In this document: piece after piece, positions 18,371-27,019 of the stretch
Layout: each line of letters begins with the position of its first letter
How positions within the stretch are numbered: position 1 is the stretch's first letter
NCBI RefSeq assembly: GCF_001956315.1
Contig: NZ_KV887143.1
Coordinates: 170,314 to 234,313 of the forward strand
Reading direction: 5' to 3'
Length of the DNA: 64,000 nt
From: Sphingomonas montana
GTDB lineage: Bacteria > Pseudomonadota > Alphaproteobacteria > Sphingomonadales > Sphingomonadaceae
Program-made: the position numbers and the translations under genes
The notes under the pieces: model-generated
What the model was told of the DNA's origin: nothing
Database searches by the model: none
The model's input: the letters and a program-made list of their open reading frames with translations, nothing else

Positions 18371-19867
18371 TCACGCGACCGGGTTGCGGCCCCATAGCTG
18401 GTCGTAGCGCCAGCCCGACAGGTCCTCCACCACCGCGCGCCGGTCCGCATCGGGCGGGGTCGGGTCGCCGGCGCGCAGTCGTTCGATCTCCTCCATCAGG
18501 ATGGCGTGGGTGCGCGGATCGAGCCGGAAGCGGAACGAGACCAGCACTCCGAAACACAGCATCGCGATCGTACCGGTCACCATGACCGCAACGATCGTGG
18601 TGATGGCCTGCGGGCTCTGGATGTCCGCCTTCGACACGAAGCCGCCGGCCTGCATCACCTGGCCCACGAAGATGATCGCGGCGGCCTGGCTCATCTTGCG
18701 CACGAACGTCATGACGCCGGCGAACGCGCCTTCGCGGCGGCGGCCGGTCACGATCTCGTCCACGTCGGCCATGTAATTGTACGTGGCCCAGGGGATGTAG
18801 TTGAGCGCGCCGCGGCCGAGGCCCGCGAACACGACCGGGATCCACAGCATCGCGCTGGTCGCCGGCAGCCCGGCCAGGAACATGGCGAGGAACAGCAGCA
18901 CGCCGATCGCAAAACTGACCGCGGCGAAGCGGTACGCCTTGGCCGGCGACAGTTTCAGCGCGAAGTTGATCGCGAGGATGACGGCGACGAACTGCACCGC
19001 ATAGGTGACGCCGACGAGGTTCGACACGATCAGCGCGGACCCGCCCAGCGCGAAGATCACGAAATAGGTGAAGGCGGCGTTGTAGATGTCCTGGCTGATA
19101 TAGCCGCCGAGATACATGCCGAGATGCAGCCGGAACGCGCGGATGCGCAGCGTGGAGAACAGGTTGCGGTACAGCGCCCTGACCGCATCGACCGCGCCGG
19201 GGCGGGCCGCCTCGTCCTCCGTCAGCGTCGGCGGCAGCGGCCGTTCCCAGCTGAACACGTACAGCATCGTGGCGGCGAGCATGAACAGCGCGGCGAACAC
19301 GATGCCCATGATGAGATAGGTGTCGGGCGAGTCCGGCCCCAGCCAGCCGATCAGCCGGCCGGGCAGGAACGCCGCCAGGATGGCCGACAACTGCCCCAGC
19401 AGGATGCGCGCGCCGGCGAACTTGGCCTTGGTCTTGTAGTCGGTCGCCATTTCGGCGGCGAGCGTCTCGTACGGGATGATCTCCATCGCGTAGACCAGCT
19501 CGAACAGCACATAGGTGACGAGATAATACCAGAAGCTCTGCCCCGCGACCCACATGATGGCGAAGGAGGGCAGCAGCGGGATCGCCGCCAGGATGAAGAA
19601 GCGCCGCCGGCCGAACCGCCGGCCCAGCCAGCTGCGCCCCAGATTGTCGGACGTGTAGCCGATGAGCGGGCTGGCCACCGCGTCGAGCACGCGCGCCACG
19701 CCGAAGATGATCGTCGCCTGCACCGCGGAAAGCCCGCAGAAGCTGGTGTAGAAGATCAGGATCCAGGTGCTGATGACCGCCATCGACCCGGCGCCCAGCA
19801 CGTCGTTCGCGCCGTACGCGATATAGTTGATCGGGCGGACCCGGCGCTGCGGCGCGGTGGTGGCCAT
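18371..19867 (-). CDS. GPH-type sugar:cation symporter (MFS)
   Basis: This 498-residue inner-membrane protein has about twelve hydrophobic helices. It has the glycoside-pentoside-hexuronide symporter features DAVASPLIGYTSDNLGRSWLGRRFGRRRFF between helices 2 and 3 and PYETLAAEMATDYKTK in the middle. It is expected to import oligosaccharides or uronides released from pectin together with a cation. It is the last gene of the minus-strand string starting at rhaM and lies 99 bases downstream of GH105, so unsaturated rhamnogalacturonan disaccharides or galactosides are likely cargo (inference). Confidence 0.85.
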   Translation of the reverse strand: MATTAPQRRVRPINYIAYGANDVLGAGSMAVISTWILIFYTSFCGLSAVQATIIFGVARVLDAVASPLIGYTSDNLGRSWLGRRFGRRRFFILAAIPLLPSFAIMWVAGQSFWYYLVTYVLFELVYAMEIIPYETLAAEMATDYKTKAKFAGARILLGQLSAILAAFLPGRLIGWLGPDSPDTYLIMGIVFAALFMLAATMLYVFSWERPLPPTLTEDEAARPGAVDAVRALYRNLFSTLRIRAFRLHLGMYLGGYISQDIYNAAFTYFVIFALGGSALIVSNLVGVTYAVQFVAVILAINFALKLSPAKAYRFAAVSFAIGVLLFLAMFLAGLPATSAMLWIPVVFAGLGRGALNYIPWATYNYMADVDEIVTGRRREGAFAGVMTFVRKMSQAAAIIFVGQVMQAGGFVSKADIQSPQAITTIVAVMVTGTIAMLCFGVLVSFRFRLDPRTHAILMEEIERLRAGDPTPPDADRRAVVEDLSGWRYDQLWGRNPVA

Positions 19868-19966
19868 GGGCTTCCTTCCTTGGGAGACGGCTTTTCGGGG
19901 TCCGTCTTGCGCGCGGGCCTTGATGGTGTCCGGCCCCCTACGCCGTTTGCGCGGGGGCCGGTCGGG

Positions 19967-21079
19967 TCAGATATACGTCCGCATGAATTCGCCCAGCGCG
20001 CAGATCGCGAGGCTCTGGCCGTAGGGCATCGAGGTGAGCGGGATGTCCTTGTAGAACTGCATCGTGTCGCCCATCGCGGTGCCGAAGCTGACCTGTTTCA
20101 GCTCGCCCGCATCGTCGATGTTCGCCAGCACGGCCTCGATCGCCTTGATGCCGACGGGCAGATAGTCGACCGGCAGATAGCGTTTCCGCACGGCCTTCAG
20201 GATGCCGTAGGCGAAACCCGCGGTGGCCGATGCCTCCAGATAGCTGGTCGGGTCGACGATCAGCGTGTGCCACAGGCCGCTGGCGTCCTGATGTTCGGCC
20301 AGCGTCTTCACCTGAGCGGCGAGCGCATCGAGCAGGAAGGTGCGGAACGCGTCGCCCTCGGGCAGGTCGAGCATCTCGATGATTTCGGGGATCGCGATCG
20401 TGACCCAGCAATTGCCGCGCGCCCAGAGTGCGCCCGCGAAGTTGTGGCGGCCATCGAACGTCCAGCCATGATACCAGAGGCCGGTCTGCCGATCGGCCAG
20501 ATATTTGATGTGGACCAGGAACTGGCGCTTCGCCTCCTCGACATAATGCGGGCGATCGAGCAGCAGGCCGATCTTGGCGAGCGGCAGCACCGACATCATC
20601 AGCGTGTCGTCCCACATTTCCTGCGGGTTCTCGTCGTTGAACACGATGTGCTGGAAGCCGCCTTCCTCGGTCTTGGGCAGGCCGGCGGGGTCCATCAGCC
20701 ATTCGGCCCAGGTGTCCAGATAGGGCAGGAAGCTCTGGTCGCCGGTTTCCTCGTACAGGAACGCCAGCGTCAGGAAGGGCGACATGGTGTTGATGTTCTT
20801 GGTCGGCGTGCCGGCGGCGAAGCGGTCCTGGAACCACTGCATCATCACGTCGAACGCATGGCCGTCGTTGGTCTGTTCATAATAGCGGTACAGCCCGAAC
20901 AGGCCGATGCCGTGCGTCCACTCCCAGTCGTTCCAACCCTTGGTATCGATGACGCGGCCATCGTCCAGCCGCAGCAGGAACTCGCCGGTCTCGTCCTTGA
21001 TGTTGACCAGATTGTCGATCAGCTTGGCGATCGCATCGGTAACGGCCTTGCGGGGCACGGTGTGGGTAAGGGCTGCCAA
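19967..21079 (-). CDS. unsaturated rhamnogalacturonyl hydrolase, GH105
   Basis: This 370-residue (alpha/alpha)6-barrel protein is of the GH88/GH105 (YteR/YesR) family, which hydrolyses the unsaturated galacturonyl end left by pectin lyases and releases rhamnose. The catalytic region EMWDDTLMMSVLPL (Asp157/158) and the WEWTHGIGLFGL, WARGNCW and SATAGFAYGILK barrel segments are present. No signal peptide is seen, which suggests cytoplasmic action after import. The start appears to be a TTG at 21079 with GGAG nine bases upstream; no ATG lies near the start of the fold. GH35 ends 43 bases upstream. Confidence 0.86.
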   Translation of the reverse strand: MAALTHTVPRKAVTDAIAKLIDNLVNIKDETGEFLLRLDDGRVIDTKGWNDWEWTHGIGLFGLYRYYEQTNDGHAFDVMMQWFQDRFAAGTPTKNINTMSPFLTLAFLYEETGDQSFLPYLDTWAEWLMDPAGLPKTEEGGFQHIVFNDENPQEMWDDTLMMSVLPLAKIGLLLDRPHYVEEAKRQFLVHIKYLADRQTGLWYHGWTFDGRHNFAGALWARGNCWVTIAIPEIIEMLDLPEGDAFRTFLLDALAAQVKTLAEHQDASGLWHTLIVDPTSYLEASATAGFAYGILKAVRKRYLPVDYLPVGIKAIEAVLANIDDAGELKQVSFGTAMGDTMQFYKDIPLTSMPYGQSLAICALGEFMRTYI

Positions 21080-21122
21080 GGGAAAAGCTCCGGTTCTATC
21101 GGGCGCGGGCGCCCGGCTGGGG

Positions 21123-24113
21123 TTATCGGGCGCGGGCGCGCCATGAAGGGAATGGGACGGCGGCGACGGGGATGCCGCCGCGGACATTGCGGATCGTGAC
21201 CAGCTTCACCGGTTCCAGCGCGCTGCCGGCTTTCCCGTCGCCGGTGACGGCGAGCGCGAGCGTGTTGCGGCCACGATGGTTCAGGATGCCGGCGGGCACC
21301 GGGAAAATGCGCTGCGGCCCGACATTGGCGACGAACTGCCCCATGTTCCAGCCGTTGACGAAGATCAGCACGCGGTAGGTGCCGTCCGATCGCGGCTTGG
21401 CGGTGTTGCCGATCGCGATGCCGATCGTGGCGTCCTGATCGGTGGGGATGCCCAGGTCGAATGCGGTGCGATACCAGGTGGTGCCGGGTGTCGCGGCGGT
21501 CGACGGGGTGCCGGCCGGGGCGGGGGTCTTCGCCCAGCCGCCGTCCGCGAAGCCGGGCAGGTGCCAGCCCTCACGTTCGCCGAACAGCCCGCCATTATTG
21601 GCGACGCCGCGGACCGGATCGACGATGTCCTCGCCGCCCTGCGTCCCCTGGATCTTCCACGCGATCGGGACCGCGAAGCTGTGGCTGGTCGGGGCGGCGA
21701 GCGAGGCGGAGATCAGCCCGCGCGTTTCCTTGTGGAAATCGTCGGTATCGAGATCCCAATTGTGCGAATTGTTGCGCACCATGACCGACAGAAGATGCTC
21801 GCCCGCCGCCTGGGCCCGCACCGGCAGCACGAAATCGGCGACGCCGGTCGTGATCGGGCGCGGCAGGCCGCCGGCCAGTTCGTGCTGGCCGACGAACGTC
21901 CCGTCCAGCCAGACCTGCAACATGCCCGCGCCACCGGCACCATAGTGCAGGGTCAGCTTGCGCGCATCGGTGCCGCCGGCAAAGCGCCCGCGATACCATA
22001 CGTCCCCTTCGTGGAAGCCGTAGGCGTCCATGCCCAGGTTCGGCTGACCGACCGGCGGGCGGATCGTTGCGGTCTGCCGTGCGCCCTTGGCGTCCGCCCA
22101 CCGGCTGTCGTCGAAGCCGAGCTGCGCCTCGGGCGATTCCGGTGCCTGCCGCCAGTCGGTCAGCGGGGGGAGCGCGATCACGGCCGGGCCGGGCAGCGCG
22201 GCGGTGACAAGGCTGTCGCCCGGGCCACGCGTGACGGGCAGCGCGCGGCCGTTCCAGCGCAGCGTGCGGACGGCCGGCGGCCCCCAGATTTCAAGCGGCG
22301 CGGCCACGGCGACGTCGCCGGTCAGCGCCAGCGTGCCGCCCGTCGCGGTCGCGCTGCGGACCAGGTCGGGACCGTGCGACAGGACCGGGCCGGCCGCGCT
22401 TTCGGTGCGGAAGAAGCGCGCGGCGCTGTCCTCGTCGGCCAGCAGCAGCGTCAGGGGGGGGCGCCCGCCGCCGGTAATCTGCACGCGGGCGATGCCGGCA
22501 TGGGTGTAGTTCAGCCTGAGCCGGCCCTTCGCGGCGTCGTAAACCTGTTCGACCGGGCCGGTGACGGTCGGCTGCGTGGCATAGCGCAGCACGGTTTCGC
22601 CCGGTTCGCCCGCCCGCCCGTAGAACAATGCGAGGTCGGTATCGCCCAGCGGCAGATGGGTCTGCAGTTCCGACGTGGAATAGACCAGTTCCTGTCGTTC
22701 CAGCCGGAAGTCGGCGAGCAGCAGCTTTCCGTCGAAACCGTTCAGCCGCATCGGTGCGCCGGCCGGGAACGTGGTCGGTCCATCCTTCAGCGCGGCGGTG
22801 ATCGTGAAGCGGTCGTCGCTGCGGCCGTTGGACGGTTTGTGCGTGACGAACAACAGCCGTGCGCCGGTGGCGGCGTTGACGTTGTGATAGACCTGGATAT
22901 CCGGGTCGCTGGCGGTGGCGGGCGGGGCCCTGTCCATCCGCGCGATATCGGGGGCGGCCGCCAGAAACTGGCCGAGCTGTTTCAGTTCCAGCGCCTTGGG
23001 CCGTAGCCCGCGCGCCTCATCGATCGCGGCGCCATAGTCGTAGCTGGTGTAGACGACGGGTGCGGGCAGCCAGCCCCAGCTGGTGCCGCCATAGGTCATG
23101 TAGAAGCTCTGGACCGTGATCCCGTTGGCGATGTTGGTGCCGTAGAAGACCCGCTGGTAGCGCTTGCCGCGCTGCACCGCGTTGCAGTCGTAGCCGCCGT
23201 TGGATCCCCAGTAATCGAACCAGCCGCCGCCGAATTCGGCCGCGAAACCGGGCGTGTTGGGGCTGGCCGACGCGCCGCCGCGCGCACCGCCGGTGCCGTA
23301 GAGACCCCAATCGGGGGCGGGCGGGCCGTTGGTCGGCCGGTTGTGAACGTCGCAGGTAGCGCCGGGATAGCCGTCGAACGCGTAGAGATCGACCGGCCCT
23401 TCGACCGTCTTCGGCACATTCGCGCCCTTCGGCACCCAATAGCCGTTGCGGCCCTGATCGTTGTGGAAGATCGGCACGGTGATTCCGTCGGCGCGCGCCT
23501 TGTCGTACAGATGCTGCATGTAGCGCGCCTGGGTCGGCTGGACGACGGCCAGTTCGTTTTCGATCTGGTGCAGGATGACGGTGCCGCGACCGTCGGTCAG
23601 CTGGTGCCGCGCGATGATCGCGTTGATCCGCGTCAGCCATTCGTCCGCCGCCGCGAGATATTCCGGATCGTCGGTGCGGGCCTTGGCCGACTGGTTCACC
23701 AGCCAGCCGGGGAAGCCGCCGCGCGTCAGTTCCGCATTCACATAAGGCCCGGCGCGGGTGATGACGTACAGCCCCTCCTCCGCCGCCATCCGGAGCACCC
23801 GGTCCATGTCGCGGACACCGGTGAAGTCGTACACGCCGCGTTTCGGGCTGTGATACCCCCAGTCGAAATAGATCGCGACCGTGTTGTAGCCGCTGGCCTT
23901 CATCTTCTGCAGGATGTCGCGCCACAGGTCGGGGCTGGGCAGCCGGAAGGGATGGAATTCGCCGCCCCACAGGACCGTCGGCCGGCCGTCGATCATCACC
24001 GAATGACGATCGAACGTCACGGCGTGCGGCGTGCCCGATGCGCGCGGCGCGGCGGCCGACGCGGGCATCGCGGTTGCCAGCAGCACCGTTAGCAGGGGCA
24101 GGCGACGCATCAT
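21123..24113 (-). CDS. secreted beta-galactosidase, GH35
   Basis: This 996-residue glycoside hydrolase has a signal peptide (about 1-21, ending ASA) and an N-terminal GH35 TIM barrel. The acid/base Glu187 lies in QIENELA and the nucleophile Glu293 in AEFGGGWFDYWG. The HPFRLP and SGYNTVAIYFDWGYHSP segments are typical of the family. The C-terminal half (from about 600) is made of beta-sandwich and jelly-roll modules. It would remove galactose from RG-I side chains. At nearly 1000 residues it is longer than most GH35 enzymes. The start overlaps the rhaM stop by four bases (ATGA). Confidence 0.88.
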   Translation of the reverse strand: MMRRLPLLTVLLATAMPASAAAPRASGTPHAVTFDRHSVMIDGRPTVLWGGEFHPFRLPSPDLWRDILQKMKASGYNTVAIYFDWGYHSPKRGVYDFTGVRDMDRVLRMAAEEGLYVITRAGPYVNAELTRGGFPGWLVNQSAKARTDDPEYLAAADEWLTRINAIIARHQLTDGRGTVILHQIENELAVVQPTQARYMQHLYDKARADGITVPIFHNDQGRNGYWVPKGANVPKTVEGPVDLYAFDGYPGATCDVHNRPTNGPPAPDWGLYGTGGARGGASASPNTPGFAAEFGGGWFDYWGSNGGYDCNAVQRGKRYQRVFYGTNIANGITVQSFYMTYGGTSWGWLPAPVVYTSYDYGAAIDEARGLRPKALELKQLGQFLAAAPDIARMDRAPPATASDPDIQVYHNVNAATGARLLFVTHKPSNGRSDDRFTITAALKDGPTTFPAGAPMRLNGFDGKLLLADFRLERQELVYSTSELQTHLPLGDTDLALFYGRAGEPGETVLRYATQPTVTGPVEQVYDAAKGRLRLNYTHAGIARVQITGGGRPPLTLLLADEDSAARFFRTESAAGPVLSHGPDLVRSATATGGTLALTGDVAVAAPLEIWGPPAVRTLRWNGRALPVTRGPGDSLVTAALPGPAVIALPPLTDWRQAPESPEAQLGFDDSRWADAKGARQTATIRPPVGQPNLGMDAYGFHEGDVWYRGRFAGGTDARKLTLHYGAGGAGMLQVWLDGTFVGQHELAGGLPRPITTGVADFVLPVRAQAAGEHLLSVMVRNNSHNWDLDTDDFHKETRGLISASLAAPTSHSFAVPIAWKIQGTQGGEDIVDPVRGVANNGGLFGEREGWHLPGFADGGWAKTPAPAGTPSTAATPGTTWYRTAFDLGIPTDQDATIGIAIGNTAKPRSDGTYRVLIFVNGWNMGQFVANVGPQRIFPVPAGILNHRGRNTLALAVTGDGKAGSALEPVKLVTIRNVRGGIPVAAVPFPSWRARAR

Positions 24114-24427
24114 GCGAAGTGGAACATCGGGATCAGCGGTGTCTCGCATGGGCGGTTGGAGGGTTCGACCTCCATGATGTCGGCCATATGGTCCCACCAG
24201 CGTTGCATGACCGGCAAGCCGGGCAGCGTCGCGCGACGGTCCGCGTCGTCATGCACCTTCAGCACCGCGAACAGCGCGTTGGTTTCGGGATCGAGGAAGA
24301 TCGCATAGTCGTGGATGCCGGCATCGGTGAGCGCGGCGGCGAGATCGGGCCAGAGCGCGTCGTGGCGCCGGCGATATTCGTCGGCCTGGCCCGGCTTCAG
24401 CATCATGCGGAATGCATGCGTGGTCAT
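24110..24427 (-). CDS. rhaM: L-rhamnose mutarotase
   Basis: RhaM interconverts alpha and beta anomers of L-rhamnose, feeding the rhamnose dehydrogenase encoded at 40478. The 105-residue protein has the family's usual length and its active-site pattern: Tyr18 and His22 in DEYRRRHDALWPDL, HDYAIFLDPETN, and VMQRWWDHMADIM. The start is preceded by GGAGGGGGAA. It is the first gene of the rhaM-GH35-GH105-symporter string. The 92-base gap upstream carries two copies of a candidate operator. Confidence 0.92.
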   Translation of the reverse strand: MTTHAFRMMLKPGQADEYRRRHDALWPDLAAALTDAGIHDYAIFLDPETNALFAVLKVHDDADRRATLPGLPVMQRWWDHMADIMEVEPSNRPCETPLIPMFHFA

Positions 24428-24469
24428 GGCGCGTTCCCCCTCCGTACTATCTGTGCCGCGCAGTCCAAT

Positions 24470-24498
24470 CATGTGAGACTGCTATCCAACATGTGAGA
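24470..24498. promoter_or_regulatory. two tandem candidate operator sites upstream of rhaM
   Basis: CATGTGAGA occurs at 24470-24478 and again at 24490-24498, preceded by CCAAT and CCAA respectively. The two copies start exactly 20 bases apart, about two DNA turns. The same core (ATGTGRGA) recurs at 29134-29141 and twice at 32515-32578, always in gaps between pectin-locus genes. The site lies 43-71 bases upstream of the rhaM start and probably marks an internal promoter after GH28. The binding protein is unknown. Confidence 0.55.
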
Positions 24499-24519
24499 TA
24501 TATTGTCGAACTGTAGGTG

Positions 24520-26061
24520 TCAACGGACGATCCGGTCGGACCAGCGCGGCGTGGCGAGCGCGGTGGCACCGGCGACGTCGGCCAGCAGGATCGGCGGGCG
24601 GGCGTCGGGCGTGGCGGTTTCCAGCGTGAGCGCGCGGACGTCCAGCCCGCGCACGTGGCGGGCGAACAGCCCCCAGGCCGGTGACACGCCGAACATGCTG
24701 GGTTCGGGATAGGCATCGGCCACGTCGGGGATCGCGCGCGCCGCGTCCGCCGCGGTGCCGCCGCCGGCATAGACGAGCCGGACGTCGGACAGCGCGATGT
24801 CGGTGACCGGGTTGCCCGCCAGCCCGGCCAGCGTGGCGGCGTAGCGATGGTCGATGCCGGTGGCCGTCACGTCGCGGATCGCGATGCGGCGGACCGCGCC
24901 GATGCCGGTGCCGTCCGGCCCGCGGCGCCGGTCGCCCAGCCGGACGAACAGCGGTGCGGTCGTCACCTCGTGCATGCGCAGGCCGGATATCGCGATGTCT
25001 TCCATGATGCCGCCGTCGACCGCCTCCAGCGCCAGCCCGCGGCACCGATCGAACCGGCAGTCGCGGATCGTGACGTTGCGGTAGCCGCCGGTCGATTCGG
25101 TGCCCAGCTTGATCCGCCCGGTCACCCGATCGCGGTCCGGCGCCACCGCCTGCGTGCGGAGCCGGCGGCCGTCGAGCAGCGTGCCGGGATCATAGCCGCT
25201 GACCCGGCAGTCCGCGATCAGCACGTCTTCGGACGGGCGTGTTTCGCCCAGCGCCCAGCTGCTTTTCAGGACGATCGCGTCGTCATTGGGGGTGTTGACG
25301 GTACAGCCGGTGACGCGGACGCGGCGGACGCAATCCAGGTCGATGCCGTCGCGCTGCGTATCGATGGTCAGCCGTTCGATCGCCATGTCGTCCACGCCGG
25401 TCGCCAGTACCGCGAAATGGCCGCCGTCGCGGATCGTCAGATCCGCCAGCCGGACGTTGCGGGCGTTCTTCAGCGCGATCGCCTTGTTGCCCAGCCCGTC
25501 CATGGCGCGCGCGTCGGGTTCCAGCCTGTCGATTTCGGCGCGGCTCATCTGCCGCATCGACAGCGGCCGTTCGCCCGTGCCCTTGCGCCAGCGCGCGCCG
25601 GGGCCGTTGCGGGTCAGCCCGCGCCCGTCGATCGTCCCCGGACCCAGGATTGCGACGTTGCGCACCCCGTCGCCCCAGATCAGGCTGTTGTGCCAGTGGC
25701 TATGCCCGAAATCCTGATAGAGATCATGGCGGTTGGGTTCGGGCAGGTCGTAGCGGCCGGCGTGGACCGCGGGGTCCGCCGCCTGCAGCGTCGCGCCGCG
25801 ATCGATCAGCAGCGTCACATTATCGCGCAGCCGGATCGAGAAGCTGAGATAACGGCCCGCCGTCAGCCGCACGGTGCCGCCGCCGGCCCGCGATACGGCC
25901 GCGATGGCGCGGTTGATCGCATCGGTATCGAGCCGGACGCCGTCGCCCGCCGCACCGAACCGGCGGACGTCCACGATCGTGCGCGCGTGGGCGGGGAAGG
26001 GGAACAGGGCGGCCAAGGTGCCGATCAGCCCGGTGGCGACGGTGCGGCGGTCGGCGATCAT
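24520..26061 (-). CDS. polygalacturonase-like glycoside hydrolase, GH28
   Basis: This 513-residue exported protein is a right-handed beta-helix enzyme of family GH28. Conserved blocks are FGAAGDGVRLDTDAINRAI at the start, the catalytic regions DTQRDGIDLD and NTPNDDAIVLKS, and GTESTGGYRNVTIRDC where classical polygalacturonases have GHG. The altered third motif suggests an exo- or rhamnogalacturonan-type specificity. The N-terminus IADRRTVATG followed by a hydrophobic stretch ending AHA resembles a Tat signal. The start overlaps the upstream esterase stop by four bases. Confidence 0.85.
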   Translation of the reverse strand: MIADRRTVATGLIGTLAALFPFPAHARTIVDVRRFGAAGDGVRLDTDAINRAIAAVSRAGGGTVRLTAGRYLSFSIRLRDNVTLLIDRGATLQAADPAVHAGRYDLPEPNRHDLYQDFGHSHWHNSLIWGDGVRNVAILGPGTIDGRGLTRNGPGARWRKGTGERPLSMRQMSRAEIDRLEPDARAMDGLGNKAIALKNARNVRLADLTIRDGGHFAVLATGVDDMAIERLTIDTQRDGIDLDCVRRVRVTGCTVNTPNDDAIVLKSSWALGETRPSEDVLIADCRVSGYDPGTLLDGRRLRTQAVAPDRDRVTGRIKLGTESTGGYRNVTIRDCRFDRCRGLALEAVDGGIMEDIAISGLRMHEVTTAPLFVRLGDRRRGPDGTGIGAVRRIAIRDVTATGIDHRYAATLAGLAGNPVTDIALSDVRLVYAGGGTAADAARAIPDVADAYPEPSMFGVSPAWGLFARHVRGLDVRALTLETATPDARPPILLADVAGATALATPRWSDRIVR

Positions 26062-27017
26062 GCGCCCAGGCCGTGGGTGTTCGCCCAGCCGACAAACTGT
26101 TCCGGCCAGGTAAAGGCGATTCCGTCCGCCCGCTTCAGGCCGAAGCCGTGACCGCCGCGTTCGTACAGGATCATTTCGGCGGGCACGTTCGCGCGGCGCA
26201 GCGCGGCATGGAGGAGCAGGCTGTTGTCCACCTTCACCACGCGGTCGTCCGCGGCGTGGGCGAGGAAGGTGGGCGGCATGTCGGCGGGCAGATCCTGATC
26301 GGTCGATAGCCGGCGCAGGTCGGCGGGGGACGGCGTTCCCGCGAACAGTTCCTTGCGCGATCCGCCATGCGCGAACGGTTCGGTCAGCGTGACGACCGGA
26401 TAGAGCAGCCCGGCGACGATCGGGCGCGTGGACAGCCCGTCGGCGGCGTCGATCGGCGCGTAGGTCGCCAGCGCGGACCGTGCGGCCAGCCGGGCTGCGA
26501 GATGCCCGCCGGCGGAGAAGCCGAGTGCCGCGACGCGCACCGGATCGATCCGCCAGCGCGCGGCCTGCGACCGGATCAGCCGCATCGCGCGCTGCGCATC
26601 CTGCAACGGCGCGTCCGGCCCCGCCGCCCAGCCATCGTGCGGCAGGCGATACAGCAGGTCGAACGCGGTAACCCCGCGCGCGGCGAACCAGGCGGCGATC
26701 GCCGATCCGTTCCGCCCCACCGCCACGCGGGTATAGCCGCCGCCGGGGACGAGCAGCACGGCCGCGCCGGTCGGCCGGGCGGCGGGGGTGACGGTCAGCA
26801 TCGGCGTGCCGACATGCGGCCAGGCGATGTCGTCGGCCGGACCGTCCACCGACCGGCGCACCACCGCATCGACGACCGGCGTGGCCGGCGATCCGGGCGG
26901 TCGGCCGGGCCAGATGGGGAAACGGGCGGACGCGGCGGCGGCAGGGCGGGGTTGCGCGCCGGCCGTGGCGGTGACGGCCAGCCCGGCGGCGATGAGTGCG
27001 CGGCGATCCAGGTCCAT
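26058..27017 (-). CDS. exported alpha/beta-hydrolase esterase
   Basis: This 319-residue alpha/beta hydrolase has a Tat-like N-terminal signal (MDLDRRALIAAGLAV...), an oxyanion loop VPGGGYTRVA, nucleophile elbow GFSAGG (Ser168), an acidic AADDRVV segment and GGHGFG carrying the catalytic His. Related proteins act as acetyl-xylan or pectin acetyl esterases; removing acetyl or methyl esters from pectin is inferred from the neighbours. The ATG at 27017 has GGGGGAA at good spacing; a TTG two codons upstream overlaps the previous stop. The gene is coupled to both neighbours by short overlap or near-zero spacing. Confidence 0.8.
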   Translation of the reverse strand: MDLDRRALIAAGLAVTATAGAQPRPAAAASARFPIWPGRPPGSPATPVVDAVVRRSVDGPADDIAWPHVGTPMLTVTPAARPTGAAVLLVPGGGYTRVAVGRNGSAIAAWFAARGVTAFDLLYRLPHDGWAAGPDAPLQDAQRAMRLIRSQAARWRIDPVRVAALGFSAGGHLAARLAARSALATYAPIDAADGLSTRPIVAGLLYPVVTLTEPFAHGGSRKELFAGTPSPADLRRLSTDQDLPADMPPTFLAHAADDRVVKVDNSLLLHAALRRANVPAEMILYERGGHGFGLKRADGIAFTWPEQFVGWANTHGLGA

Positions 27018-27019
27018 CG

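Noticed and set aside
18506-21199. Very long open frames on the plus strand opposite the symporter and GH105
   Set aside because: They are antisense artefacts of high GC third positions, with Arg/His/Gln-rich products and no domain.
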